Source: Parvibaculum sp040390855
GTDB taxonomy: Bacteria; Pseudomonadota; Alphaproteobacteria; Parvibaculales; Parvibaculaceae
Direction of reading: 5' to 3'
Assembly: GCA_040390855.1 (NCBI GenBank)
Contig: JAZJXO010000037.1
Coordinates: forward strand, 1-39,061
Length of the DNA: 39,061 nucleotides
The notes under the pieces are model-generated. The model had not been told where the DNA came from and ran no database searches. It worked only from the letters and a program-made list of their open reading frames with translations. This document shows positions 31,967 through 39,061 of this stretch, one piece after another. Positions within the stretch are counted from its first letter, which is position 1; each line of letters starts with the position of its first letter. Both the position numbers and the translations under genes were made by a program.

Positions 31967-32971
31967 TTAATCGAGCGAGACCATCCGCTTGCCGATGTTT
32001 TCACCCGCGAGCAATCCGATAAGCGCACCGGGCAGGCTTTCGATGCCGGAGAGAATATCCTCGCGCACTCTGATCTTTCCCGCCTTCACCCATGATTGCA
32101 GATCGGCGAGCGCTTCTGCTTGTTTGTCGTGGAAGTCCGTGACGATGAAACCTTGCATGGTAAGCCGCTTCACAACGATGAGGCCGGGAATGCCGCGCGG
32201 ACCGTGGGTCGGCGCCGCGCCGTCATATTGTGACACGGCCCCGCAACAGGCGATGCGGCCATTGACGTTCATGCCGAAGAGGACCGCTTCGAGAATACCA
32301 CCGCCGACATTGTCGAAATAAACGTCGATGCCTTTGGGAGCTGCGGCGCGCAGGGCCTTGCCGACATGTTCTTTTTTGTAATTGATGGTGTGGTCGAAGC
32401 CGAGATCGCTTTTCAGCATGGCGCATTTGTCATCGCCGCCCGCGATGCCGATGACGTTGCAGCCCTTGAGCTTGGCAATTTGCCCGACAATGGTACCAAC
32501 CGATCCGGCTGCGGCGGACACGACCACCGTGTCGCCCGCCTTGGGCTTAGCCACATCGAGCAAACCGTGATAGGCCGTGAGACCGGTAATGCCATAGACA
32601 CTGAGAAGATGGCTCAAAGGTCCCATGCGCTCCATCTTCTGCAAGGATTTGGCAGGGAGGGCGGCAAATTCCTGCCAGCCTGTATCGCCGAACACGATGT
32701 CACCGGTCTTGAGATCAGGTGATTTGCTCTCGACCACCTCGGCAATCGCGCCGCCTGCCATCACGGTGCCCGCCTCGACGGCCGAGCGGTAGGTCGCGCC
32801 CTGCATCCATGCGCGGTTGGCAGCATCAAGCGAGACAAGCTTTATTTTCAGCAAAACCTCCCCGTCTTTGGGTGTGGGGATTTGCCCGTCATTGAGCGAA
32901 AAATGATCGGCTGCGAGCTTGCCCGATGGCGTTTCCATCAAAAGAATCTGCCGGTTGATCCCTTTACCCAT
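31967..32971 (-). CDS. NADP-dependent MDR oxidoreductase (PTGR/YncB-like), copy 3
   Basis: A 334-residue third paralogue of the prostaglandin-reductase-like MDR group. I begin it at MGKGINRQILLMETP, as AGGAGGGG lies about 6-8 bases upstream; an ATG 117 bases further up adds a basic stretch outside the family. The cofactor loop is VVVSAAAGSVGTIVGQIAK, the NADP contact GIAGGDDKC, and the block VYFDNVGGGILEAVLFGMN is conserved with copies 1 and 2. CGAVSQYDG and a GLIVVKRLTMQGFIVTDFHD segment match the YncB/CurA type. It heads the co-directional six-gene run that contains the MacAB exporter, with about 100 bp to the adaptor gene, and is divergent from nadE across a 159-bp gap. Confidence 0.92.
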   Translation of the reverse strand: MGKGINRQILLMETPSGKLAADHFSLNDGQIPTPKDGEVLLKIKLVSLDAANRAWMQGATYRSAVEAGTVMAGGAIAEVVESKSPDLKTGDIVFGDTGWQEFAALPAKSLQKMERMGPLSHLLSVYGITGLTAYHGLLDVAKPKAGDTVVVSAAAGSVGTIVGQIAKLKGCNVIGIAGGDDKCAMLKSDLGFDHTINYKKEHVGKALRAAAPKGIDVYFDNVGGGILEAVLFGMNVNGRIACCGAVSQYDGAAPTHGPRGIPGLIVVKRLTMQGFIVTDFHDKQAEALADLQSWVKAGKIRVREDILSGIESLPGALIGLLAGENIGKRMVSLD

Positions 32972-33130
32972 CTGGTCCCCTCCTGATTTTTGCCGGACGG
33001 CCCTTGCGAGCACCGGATTGGCTGCGACCTTAGCCATTTTGGGCCTCGCGCGCGACCTCCTGGCCCCTATTGTTAGAAACCCCGCCAAAGGCTAGAAACC
33101 CTAGAAGGGAACTCCCATATTCAAGGCCAG

Positions 33131-34792
33131 ATGACCGACAAACTTTGCATCGCGCTCGCCCAGTTGAACCCCACCGTGGGTGACATTGCGGGCAATCTCG
33201 AAAAAGCCGTCGCCGCCCGCCGCGTAGCGGCCATGTCCGGTGCTGATGTCGTTGTTTTCAGCGAATTGTTTCTGGTGGGCTATCCGCCCGAAGACCTCGT
33301 GCTGAAACCGGCCTTCCAGCGCGCTGCCGCCGAAGCAGTGGCGAGCCTCGCCCGCGATACGGCGGATGGCGGTCCGGGTGTGCTCATCGGCGCGCCTTGG
33401 ATGCATGAAGGCCGACTGATGAACGCGGTGCTCTATCTCGACAAGGGCGAGATCAAGGGCCATACGTTTAAGGTCCATCTGCCGAATTACGGCGTCTTCG
33501 ATGAGCCCCGCGTTTTCCAGTCCGGCAACCCGCCTGGCCCGCTCAACATTCGCGGCGTGCGCGTCGGTGTGCCGATCTGCGAGGACATCTGGTTGACCGA
33601 TGTGGTCGAGTGTCTGGCTGAAACGGGCGCCGAAATACTGCTGGTGCCCAATGGCTCACCCTATGACGCAGGCAAGTTCGATGCCCGCTCGCAGCTTGTC
33701 CTTGCCCGCGTGCGTGAAAGCGGCTTGCCGCTGGCCTATGTCAATCAGGTCGGTGGTCAGGACGAACTCGTGTTCGACGGCGCGTCCTTCGTCATCAATC
33801 CCGATTACACGCTCGCCGTGCAGATGCCCGCATGGCAGGAAAAAGTGACCATCACCACATGGAACCGCACGGCTAAAGGCTGGGTCTGCGAGGCGGGCGA
33901 AAAGGCGCTGGTCGAAGAGGGGCTGGAGTCGGTCTATCTGGCGCTTGTGCAGGGCCTGCGCGACTATGTGAACAAAAACCGCTTTCCCGGTGTCGTGCTC
34001 GGCCTCTCCGGCGGCATCGACAGCGCGCTTGTCGCGGCGATTGCCGCCGACGCACTCGGACCCGACAAGGTCCATTGCATCATGCTGCCCTATCGCTACA
34101 CCTCCGACATCAGCATCGCCGATGCGCAGGAATGCGCCAAAGCTATCGGTGTGCGCTATGACGTCGTACCGATCGAAAATCCGGTGGCGGGTTTTGCTTC
34201 AGCGCTTGAGCCGATGTTTGCAGGCACGCAGACGGGCACGACGGAAGAAAACCTCCAGTCACGAACACGCGGCGTCATCCTCATGGCTGTATCCAACAAA
34301 TTCGGCGCACTCGTGCTGACAACGGGCAATAAGTCCGAAGTCTCGGCGGGTTATGCGACGCTCTATGGCGATATGAACGGCGGCTATAACCCGATCAAAG
34401 ACATTTACAAAATGCAGGTCTTTGCTTTGTCGCGCTGGCGCAATGTGAACAAACCTGCAAGCTGTCTGGGCAATACAGGCATCGTCATTCCTGAACGCAT
34501 CATCACGCGGCCCCCGTCCGCCGAGCTTCGCCCTGATCAGAAGGACGAGGATTCGCTACCGCCATACGAAATGCTCGACGCGATTCTTGAATGTCTCGTT
34601 GAGAAGGAAATGTCGATCCGCGATATTGTGGCGCAGGGCTTTGATCGCGCGATTGTGAAGCGCATTGAGCATCTGCTCTACATTTCCGAGTACAAGCGTC
34701 GTCAGGCGGCACCTGGCGTTAAGATTTCGTCGTGCAATTTTGGCCGTGACCGTCGCTACCCGATTACCAACGGCTTCCGCGATGCGGATTGA
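33131..34792 (+). CDS. nadE: Glutamine-dependent NAD+ synthase
   Basis: A 553-residue two-domain enzyme making NAD+ from deamido-NAD+, ATP and glutamine. The N-terminal nitrilase-type glutaminase domain shows its triad: E45 in VFSELF, K114 in GHTFKVHLPNYGVFDE, and C150 in VPICEDIW. The C-terminal synthetase domain has the PP-loop LSGGIDSALVAAIAADALG with SGGIDS at 293-298, TGNKSEVSAGYATLYGD, and the closing SSCNFGRDRRYPITNGF. Length is right for the bacterial glutamine-dependent type, about 540-560 residues. The stop lies 15 bp before gltX, so the two are likely co-transcribed. The start lies across a divergent gap from MDR copy 3. Confidence 0.96.
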   Translation: MTDKLCIALAQLNPTVGDIAGNLEKAVAARRVAAMSGADVVVFSELFLVGYPPEDLVLKPAFQRAAAEAVASLARDTADGGPGVLIGAPWMHEGRLMNAVLYLDKGEIKGHTFKVHLPNYGVFDEPRVFQSGNPPGPLNIRGVRVGVPICEDIWLTDVVECLAETGAEILLVPNGSPYDAGKFDARSQLVLARVRESGLPLAYVNQVGGQDELVFDGASFVINPDYTLAVQMPAWQEKVTITTWNRTAKGWVCEAGEKALVEEGLESVYLALVQGLRDYVNKNRFPGVVLGLSGGIDSALVAAIAADALGPDKVHCIMLPYRYTSDISIADAQECAKAIGVRYDVVPIENPVAGFASALEPMFAGTQTGTTEENLQSRTRGVILMAVSNKFGALVLTTGNKSEVSAGYATLYGDMNGGYNPIKDIYKMQVFALSRWRNVNKPASCLGNTGIVIPERIITRPPSAELRPDQKDEDSLPPYEMLDAILECLVEKEMSIRDIVAQGFDRAIVKRIEHLLYISEYKRRQAAPGVKISSCNFGRDRRYPITNGFRDAD

Positions 34793-34807
34793 AATGATTT
34801 TTGTAAA

Positions 34808-36154
34808 ATGACAAGCCCCGTCATCACCCGCTTCGCACCAAGTCCCACAGGACATCTCCATGTCGGAAATGTCCGCGCGGCGCTGTTCGGTTATCTTTAC
34901 GCCAAGCGTGCAGGCGGGAAATATATGCTGCGCCTCGACGACACGGACACCGAGCGTTCGACGGATGCCTATGCACAGGGCATCGAAACCGACCTCGCAT
35001 GGCTTGGCCTGTCCCATGATATTTTCGCACGCCAGTCAGACCGCTTCGTGCAGTACGAAACTGCCGCCGAAAAGTTGAAGGCAGATGGTCGCCTATATGC
35101 TTGCTACGAAACGGCGGGCGAACTGGACCGCAAACGCAAACGTCAGCTCGCAATGAAAAAGCCGCCGGTCTATGACCGCGCTGCACTCGCTCTCACGACG
35201 GATGAGATCAAAGCCCTTGAAGCCGAGGGCCGCAAACCGCATTGGCGTTTCAAGCTGGCCGACGAAGAAACCAGTTTCGAAGACCTGATCCATGGCCACA
35301 CCCGCATTGATCCTGCCTCGCTTTCGGACCCTGTGCTGATCCGCGAAGACGGCCGCTTTCTCTACACGCTGCCAAGCGTGGTGGACGACATTGATTTCGC
35401 CATCACCCATGTCATTCGCGGCGCCGACCACATGACCAATACGGGCGTGCAGGTCCAGATCACCCGTGCGCTCGGTGCGGCGCCGCCGACTTATGCGCAT
35501 TTCTCTCTTCTGTTGAGTGTCGAAGGCCGTCCTCTGTCCAAGCGCCTCGATGCCGAGTTCACGCTTCAGACGATGCGCGCCGACGGCTATGAGCCCATGG
35601 CGATTAATTCGCTGCTTGCCCGCCTCGGCACCACGGACCCGATCGAGGGGAAGCTCACGGTTGCCGAACTCGTGGCCGGTTTCGATATTTCGCATCTGGG
35701 CCGCGCCGACATCCGCTTCGATCCAGCCGATCTCGACAAGCTCAATGCCGCATATCTTCACATGCTGTCTTATGCCGATGCGAAGCCGCGTCTTGCTGCC
35801 ATCGGTTGCGATCTGGGTGAGAGTTTCTGGCTGACCGTGCGAGCAAATCTCGCGCGTTTTTCGGATGTGAAACTCTGGGCGAATGTGGTCGAGGGCCCTG
35901 TGACGCCGGTGATCGAAGACGCGGACTTTGCGTCTGCTGCTGCCGAAGTTTTGCCGCCGGAGCCGTGGACCGCAGACACATGGAAGCTCTGGACCGACGC
36001 CGTGAAAGAGGCGACGGGGGCCAAAGGTAAAGCGCTTTTCATGCCGCTGCGCCTCGCGCTCACCGCGCAAGAGCATGGACCGGAATTAAAAAACCTGTTA
36101 CCTCTCATCGGAAGAGAACGGGCTCTAGCCCGTCTTTCCAACGTAAGTCATTGA
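34808..36154 (+). CDS. gltX: Glutamate--tRNA ligase (zinc-less, second alphaproteobacterial type)
   Basis: A 448-residue class I aminoacyl-tRNA synthetase, charging tRNA-Glu (and, in organisms lacking GlnRS, possibly tRNA-Gln). RFAPSPTGHLHVGNVRAALFGYL contains the HIGH-type motif as H18-V-G-N21, and LRLDDTDTERS follows. The KMSKS-type loop is seen as RPLSKRLD with L243-S-K-R246. The Cys-rich zinc knuckle of E. coli GltX is absent; only C99 remains in YACYETAGEL. Alphaproteobacteria commonly carry two GltX proteins, and this one resembles the shorter second form. The C-terminal half is the helical anticodon-binding domain. It lies directly after nadE. Confidence 0.93.
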   Translation: MTSPVITRFAPSPTGHLHVGNVRAALFGYLYAKRAGGKYMLRLDDTDTERSTDAYAQGIETDLAWLGLSHDIFARQSDRFVQYETAAEKLKADGRLYACYETAGELDRKRKRQLAMKKPPVYDRAALALTTDEIKALEAEGRKPHWRFKLADEETSFEDLIHGHTRIDPASLSDPVLIREDGRFLYTLPSVVDDIDFAITHVIRGADHMTNTGVQVQITRALGAAPPTYAHFSLLLSVEGRPLSKRLDAEFTLQTMRADGYEPMAINSLLARLGTTDPIEGKLTVAELVAGFDISHLGRADIRFDPADLDKLNAAYLHMLSYADAKPRLAAIGCDLGESFWLTVRANLARFSDVKLWANVVEGPVTPVIEDADFASAAAEVLPPEPWTADTWKLWTDAVKEATGAKGKALFMPLRLALTAQEHGPELKNLLPLIGRERALARLSNVSH

Positions 36155-36370
36155 AAATACAAGACTTTCGCGGTTTTAACGGCACGACACCACAACTTTG
36201 AATGGCCTGTATCATGGCGCTTGAACGCCGAGCCATCATTTGGACCGTCATTATTACCGGCTGACTTAAGTCTGCCGCCGCCGTACAAACTCGCCTTAAA
36301 TATCATGTGAGAACACGGGTCCGGTCGCGGCGACAAGCCTCCGCGCGACTTTGGAACTGAGAGCAAGATT

Positions 36371-38008
36371 ATGAGCACGTCCGATAAGAAAGCCCGCCTC
36401 TACCTGTTCGACACGACGCTGCGCGACGGTGCGCAGACGCAGGGCGTCGATTTTTCGGTGGAAGACAAGCGGCTCATTACCGGCCTGCTGGACGAGCTTG
36501 GCCTCGACTATATCGAAGGCGGCTATCCGGGCGCGAACCAGACCGACACAGCCTTCTTCGCCGAACGCCCGTCGCTGCGTCATGCAAAGTTCACCGCTTT
36601 CGGCATGACCAAGCGGGCAGGCCGCAGCGCCTCGAACGATCCGGGCCTTGCCCAGATCCTTGACGCTGACACCGATGCCGTCTGCCTTGTTGCCAAGTCA
36701 TGGGATTTCCATGTCCGCGTTGCGCTCGGCATCACCAACGAAGAGAATCTCGAATCCATCGAAGACAGCGTGAAGGCTATTGCCGCGCGCGGTCGCGAAC
36801 CGATGATCGACTGCGAACACTTCTTTGATGGCTACAAAGCCAATCCGGCCTATGCCTTGTCTTGCGTCCGCACCGCGCTCGACGCCGGTGCGCGCTGGGC
36901 GGTGCTCTGTGACACCAATGGCGGTACGATGCCCCATGAAGTCGCGCGTATTGTTGGCGAAGTCATCGCCTCGGGCATTGTCGGCGAAAAGCTCGGCATC
37001 CACGCGCATAACGACACGGAAAACGCGGTGGCAAATACGCTCGCCGCTGTTCATGCAGGTGTGCGTCAGGTGCAGGGCACACTCAATGGTCTGGGCGAGC
37101 GTTGCGGCAACGCCAATCTCACCTCGCTCATCCCGACATTTCTGCTGAAGCCCGAATTTGCCGACAAGCTGGAAATCGGTGTCAGCCACGAGAATCTGAT
37201 GAAGCTCACCCATGTCTCGCGCACTTTGGACGAGTTGCTCAATCGCGCACCCAATCGCTACGCGCCTTATGTGGGCGAGAATGCGTTTTTCTCGAAAGCG
37301 GGCATCCACGTCTCGGCGATCCTGAAAGACCCCTCGACATACGAACACGTTGTGCCTGAATCCGTCGGCAACACGCGCAAGATCGCCGTGTCCGAACAGG
37401 CGGGCCGGTCGAATATCCTGATCAAGCTGGAAGAAGCGGGCATCAACATTGATCCCAAGGACACGCGCGTTCAGCGTCTTCTTGATGAAGTCAAAGACCG
37501 CGAGTTTCTGGGCTATTCCTATGATGGTGCTGGCGCGAGCTTCGAGCTTCTCGCGCGTCGTCTGCTGGGACAAGTGCCGGAATTTTTCAATGTCGAAAGT
37601 TTCCGTGTCCTCGTCGAGCGCCGCTACAACGCAGTCGGCGAAATGGTGACTGTGTCGGAAGCGACCGTCAAGGTGAATGCTGACGATGAAGTGCTGATCT
37701 CGGTGGGCGAGGGCAACGGCCCCGTCAATGCGCTTGATCAGGCCTTGCGCAAAGACCTCGGCAAATACTCGCCCTATATCAGCGACCTCACGCTCGTGGA
37801 CTACAAGGTGCGCATCCTTACATCGGGCACGGAAGCTGTCACTCGTGTGATGATCGAAAGCCGTGACGCCAATGGCAACCGATGGTTCACCGTCGGTGTG
37901 TCGGAAAACATCGTGGACGCCTCGTTTCAGGCCCTTGTGGACAGCATCACCTACAAACTTCTGCGTGACGGTGCTCCGGCGCGCAAACACGTGGCTAACA
38001 AAGTTTGA
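36371..38008 (+). CDS. cimA: Citramalate synthase (2-isopropylmalate synthase-like)
   Basis: A 545-residue DRE-TIM metallolyase that condenses pyruvate and acetyl-CoA to (R)-citramalate, giving a threonine-independent route to 2-oxobutyrate and isoleucine. FDTTLRDGAQTQGVDFS at 13-29 is the metal/substrate entry, and IHAHNDTENAVAN carries the HAHND metal site, followed by VQGTLNGLGERCGNANL. A linker region leads to the C-terminal LeuA-type allosteric dimer domain. The length and GGYPGANQTDTAFF segment are characteristic of the longer CimA group and not of LeuA or homocitrate synthase. GAGAG lies before the ATG. The 216-bp leader upstream contains a possible hairpin but no clear riboswitch; regulation by feedback is expected through the C-terminal domain. 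Confidence 0.92.
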   Translation: MSTSDKKARLYLFDTTLRDGAQTQGVDFSVEDKRLITGLLDELGLDYIEGGYPGANQTDTAFFAERPSLRHAKFTAFGMTKRAGRSASNDPGLAQILDADTDAVCLVAKSWDFHVRVALGITNEENLESIEDSVKAIAARGREPMIDCEHFFDGYKANPAYALSCVRTALDAGARWAVLCDTNGGTMPHEVARIVGEVIASGIVGEKLGIHAHNDTENAVANTLAAVHAGVRQVQGTLNGLGERCGNANLTSLIPTFLLKPEFADKLEIGVSHENLMKLTHVSRTLDELLNRAPNRYAPYVGENAFFSKAGIHVSAILKDPSTYEHVVPESVGNTRKIAVSEQAGRSNILIKLEEAGINIDPKDTRVQRLLDEVKDREFLGYSYDGAGASFELLARRLLGQVPEFFNVESFRVLVERRYNAVGEMVTVSEATVKVNADDEVLISVGEGNGPVNALDQALRKDLGKYSPYISDLTLVDYKVRILTSGTEAVTRVMIESRDANGNRWFTVGVSENIVDASFQALVDSITYKLLRDGAPARKHVANKV

Positions 38009-38026
38009 TTCAAGCAGAGCGCCGAT

Positions 38027-38063
38027 CCCCGTGTGACGCTCCGCTTGCGGAGCACAAACGGGG
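38027..38063 (+). terminator. Nested hairpin after cimA
   Basis: Outer arms CCCCGT (38027) and ACGGGG (ending 38063) enclose an inner perfect GCTCCGC/GCGGAGC hairpin. The outer arms are flanked by CGATC-like sequence on both sides. There is no T-run after it, so it may be a transcript-end or processing hairpin in the 81-bp gap to rarD. Confidence 0.4.
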
Positions 38064-38089
38064 ACCGATCATTCTGAAAGCCCTGCAAG

Positions 38090-39010
38090 ATGTCTGATAT
38101 TTCGCAAACCGAACTGGAGTTCCGCAGACAGGCAACCCTTGGCAGCCTCGCTGCCGGTGGTGGTTATCTCGTTTGGGGCCTGTCGGTGATGTATTACCGC
38201 CAGCTCAAGGGCATATCGCCCTTTGAGATTCTGGCGCATCGCGCGGTCTGGAGCCTGTTCCTCGTTGTCGCGTTCATTTTTATCTTTGATCGCAAGGCGA
38301 AGCTCATGGCCCTGCTGCGTGAGCGCCGCATGGTGATGATGCTCTGCCTCACAGCCACGATTATAGGCGTCAACTGGATCGTCTTTATCTGGGCGGTCAA
38401 TGAGGGGCGTATTCTTGAAACAAGCCTTGGTTATTTCATCAATCCGCTTGTGAGTGTTCTGACGGGCGTGGCCTTGCTGGGCGAGCGCCTGTCGCGCGCG
38501 CAAGCCGCCTCCATCGGTTTGGCTGCGCTCGGTGTTCTCTATTTTACCGTGGCGCTTGGCTATGTGCCATGGATTTCGCTCTTTCTGGCGGTGAGCTTTG
38601 CAGGCTACGGCTATCTGAAAAAGACGATCCGCGTTGATGCACTGGAAGGTCTATTTGTCGAGGTGCTGTTCATCACACCATTCGGCCTTGCCTATCTTGC
38701 ATGGGTTGTGAGCAATGGCGGCAGTATCGTGCCACCAAGCGCGCTTGCGGGCACGCTCCTCGTCCTCACCGGCCCGATGACGGCCATCCCGCTTTTGCTA
38801 TTCACATATGGCGCACAGCGCATCCGGCTGACGACGCTGGGTCTGCTGCAATATCTCGTGCCCACAACGTCCTTTTCGATTGCGGTCTGGGTCTATGGCG
38901 AGCCTCTGGGTCACGGCCAGATCATCACCTTTGCTTTGATCTGGATCGGTCTGGCGATTTTCACATTTGATACATGGTGGCGCGAACGGCGCGTGACAGT
39001 TGCTTCCTAG
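38090..39010 (+). CDS. rarD: EamA-family transporter RarD
   Basis: A 306-residue inner-membrane protein of the drug/metabolite transporter (EamA) superfamily, the RarD type linked to chloramphenicol sensitivity. Ten hydrophobic segments can be counted. Family motifs are present: GGGYLVWGLSVMYYRQLKGISPFEILAHRAVWS near the N-terminus, and SLGYFINPLVSVLTGVALLGERLSRAQ around 115-140. Later come SFAGYGYLKKTIRVDALEGLFVE and GAQRIRLTTLGLLQYLVPTTSF. The substrate of RarD is not established. It follows cimA by 81 bp on the same strand, past a hairpin. The last 50 bp of the window contain nothing I can identify. Confidence 0.93.
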   Translation: MSDISQTELEFRRQATLGSLAAGGGYLVWGLSVMYYRQLKGISPFEILAHRAVWSLFLVVAFIFIFDRKAKLMALLRERRMVMMLCLTATIIGVNWIVFIWAVNEGRILETSLGYFINPLVSVLTGVALLGERLSRAQAASIGLAALGVLYFTVALGYVPWISLFLAVSFAGYGYLKKTIRVDALEGLFVEVLFITPFGLAYLAWVVSNGGSIVPPSALAGTLLVLTGPMTAIPLLLFTYGAQRIRLTTLGLLQYLVPTTSFSIAVWVYGEPLGHGQIITFALIWIGLAIFTFDTWWRERRVTVAS

Positions 39011-39061
39011 CATTACAGTTGCATTTTTGACTTGAGATGAGCGCGTCTGGCGGTGGCTTGA

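Noticed and set aside
35093..36076. 327-codon minus-strand frame opposite gltX
   Set aside because: Antisense to a confident synthetase gene; composition is atypical of protein.
36698..37990. 430-codon minus-strand frame opposite cimA
   Set aside because: Shadow of a clear citramalate synthase; no motif and no ribosome site.
1..39061. CRISPR array, insertion sequence or prophage remnants
   Set aside because: No regularly spaced repeats, no transposase or phage-like frames and no terminal inverted repeats were found by eye.

Overview
The window looks like a chromosomal segment of a free-living heterotrophic alphaproteobacterium. The evidence is the moderately high-GC coding sequence, the cluster of ribose-5-phosphate isomerase and glutathione reductase with phosphoglycolate phosphatase nearby, a class II DAHP synthase, a glutamyl-tRNA synthetase of the zinc-less alphaproteobacterial type, a stand-alone PAS_5-type protein and several acyl-CoA dehydrogenases. 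I cannot place it below class from sequence alone. I see no transposase, integrase, phage gene, CRISPR array, plasmid function or rRNA. Coding density is high and no gap between genes exceeds about 300 bp.

Layout. 1-3 kb (minus): a glycine-zipper lipoprotein with a long Ala/Pro-rich tail, then a membrane histidine kinase. 3.2-7 kb: a crotonase, a small ABM-fold monooxygenase-like protein and an acyl-CoA dehydrogenase on plus, facing a short-chain dehydrogenase on minus; together they resemble a small acyl-CoA degradation module. 7-12.9 kb: a CNT nucleoside transporter, a luciferase-like flavin enzyme, a PAS_5 protein, a second acyl-CoA dehydrogenase and a lipoprotein-like alpha/beta hydrolase. 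12.9-15.3 kb (minus): an 820-residue patatin-like protein. 15.5-17.1 kb: a second membrane histidine kinase and a tRNA-Val(CAC). 17.3-19.8 kb: phosphoglycolate phosphatase, a GNAT acetyltransferase and an M14/DUF2817-type metallopeptidase. 19.9-25 kb (plus): succinate-semialdehyde dehydrogenase, rpiA, gor and class II DAHP synthase. 25-33 kb (minus): six co-directional genes, namely an MDR-type NADP oxidoreductase, a MacA-like adaptor, a MacB-like ABC exporter, an outer-membrane factor and two more MDR oxidoreductases. 33.1-39 kb (plus): nadE, gltX, citramalate synthase and rarD.

How the genes fit together. Most of the window is core metabolism: NAD and aminoacyl-tRNA synthesis, the pentose phosphate pathway, the shikimate entry step, 2-methylmalate for isoleucine, and glutathione redox. 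Interleaved are fatty-acid or acyl-CoA catabolic genes. The most distinctive unit is the tripartite MacAB/outer-membrane exporter embedded between three paralogous prostaglandin-reductase-like MDR enzymes, which suggests coupled reduction and export of reactive or lipophilic compounds; that link is inference. Two histidine kinases lack a neighbouring response regulator. Several intergenic regions hold clear inverted or direct repeats that no recognised element explains; they are listed under findings.
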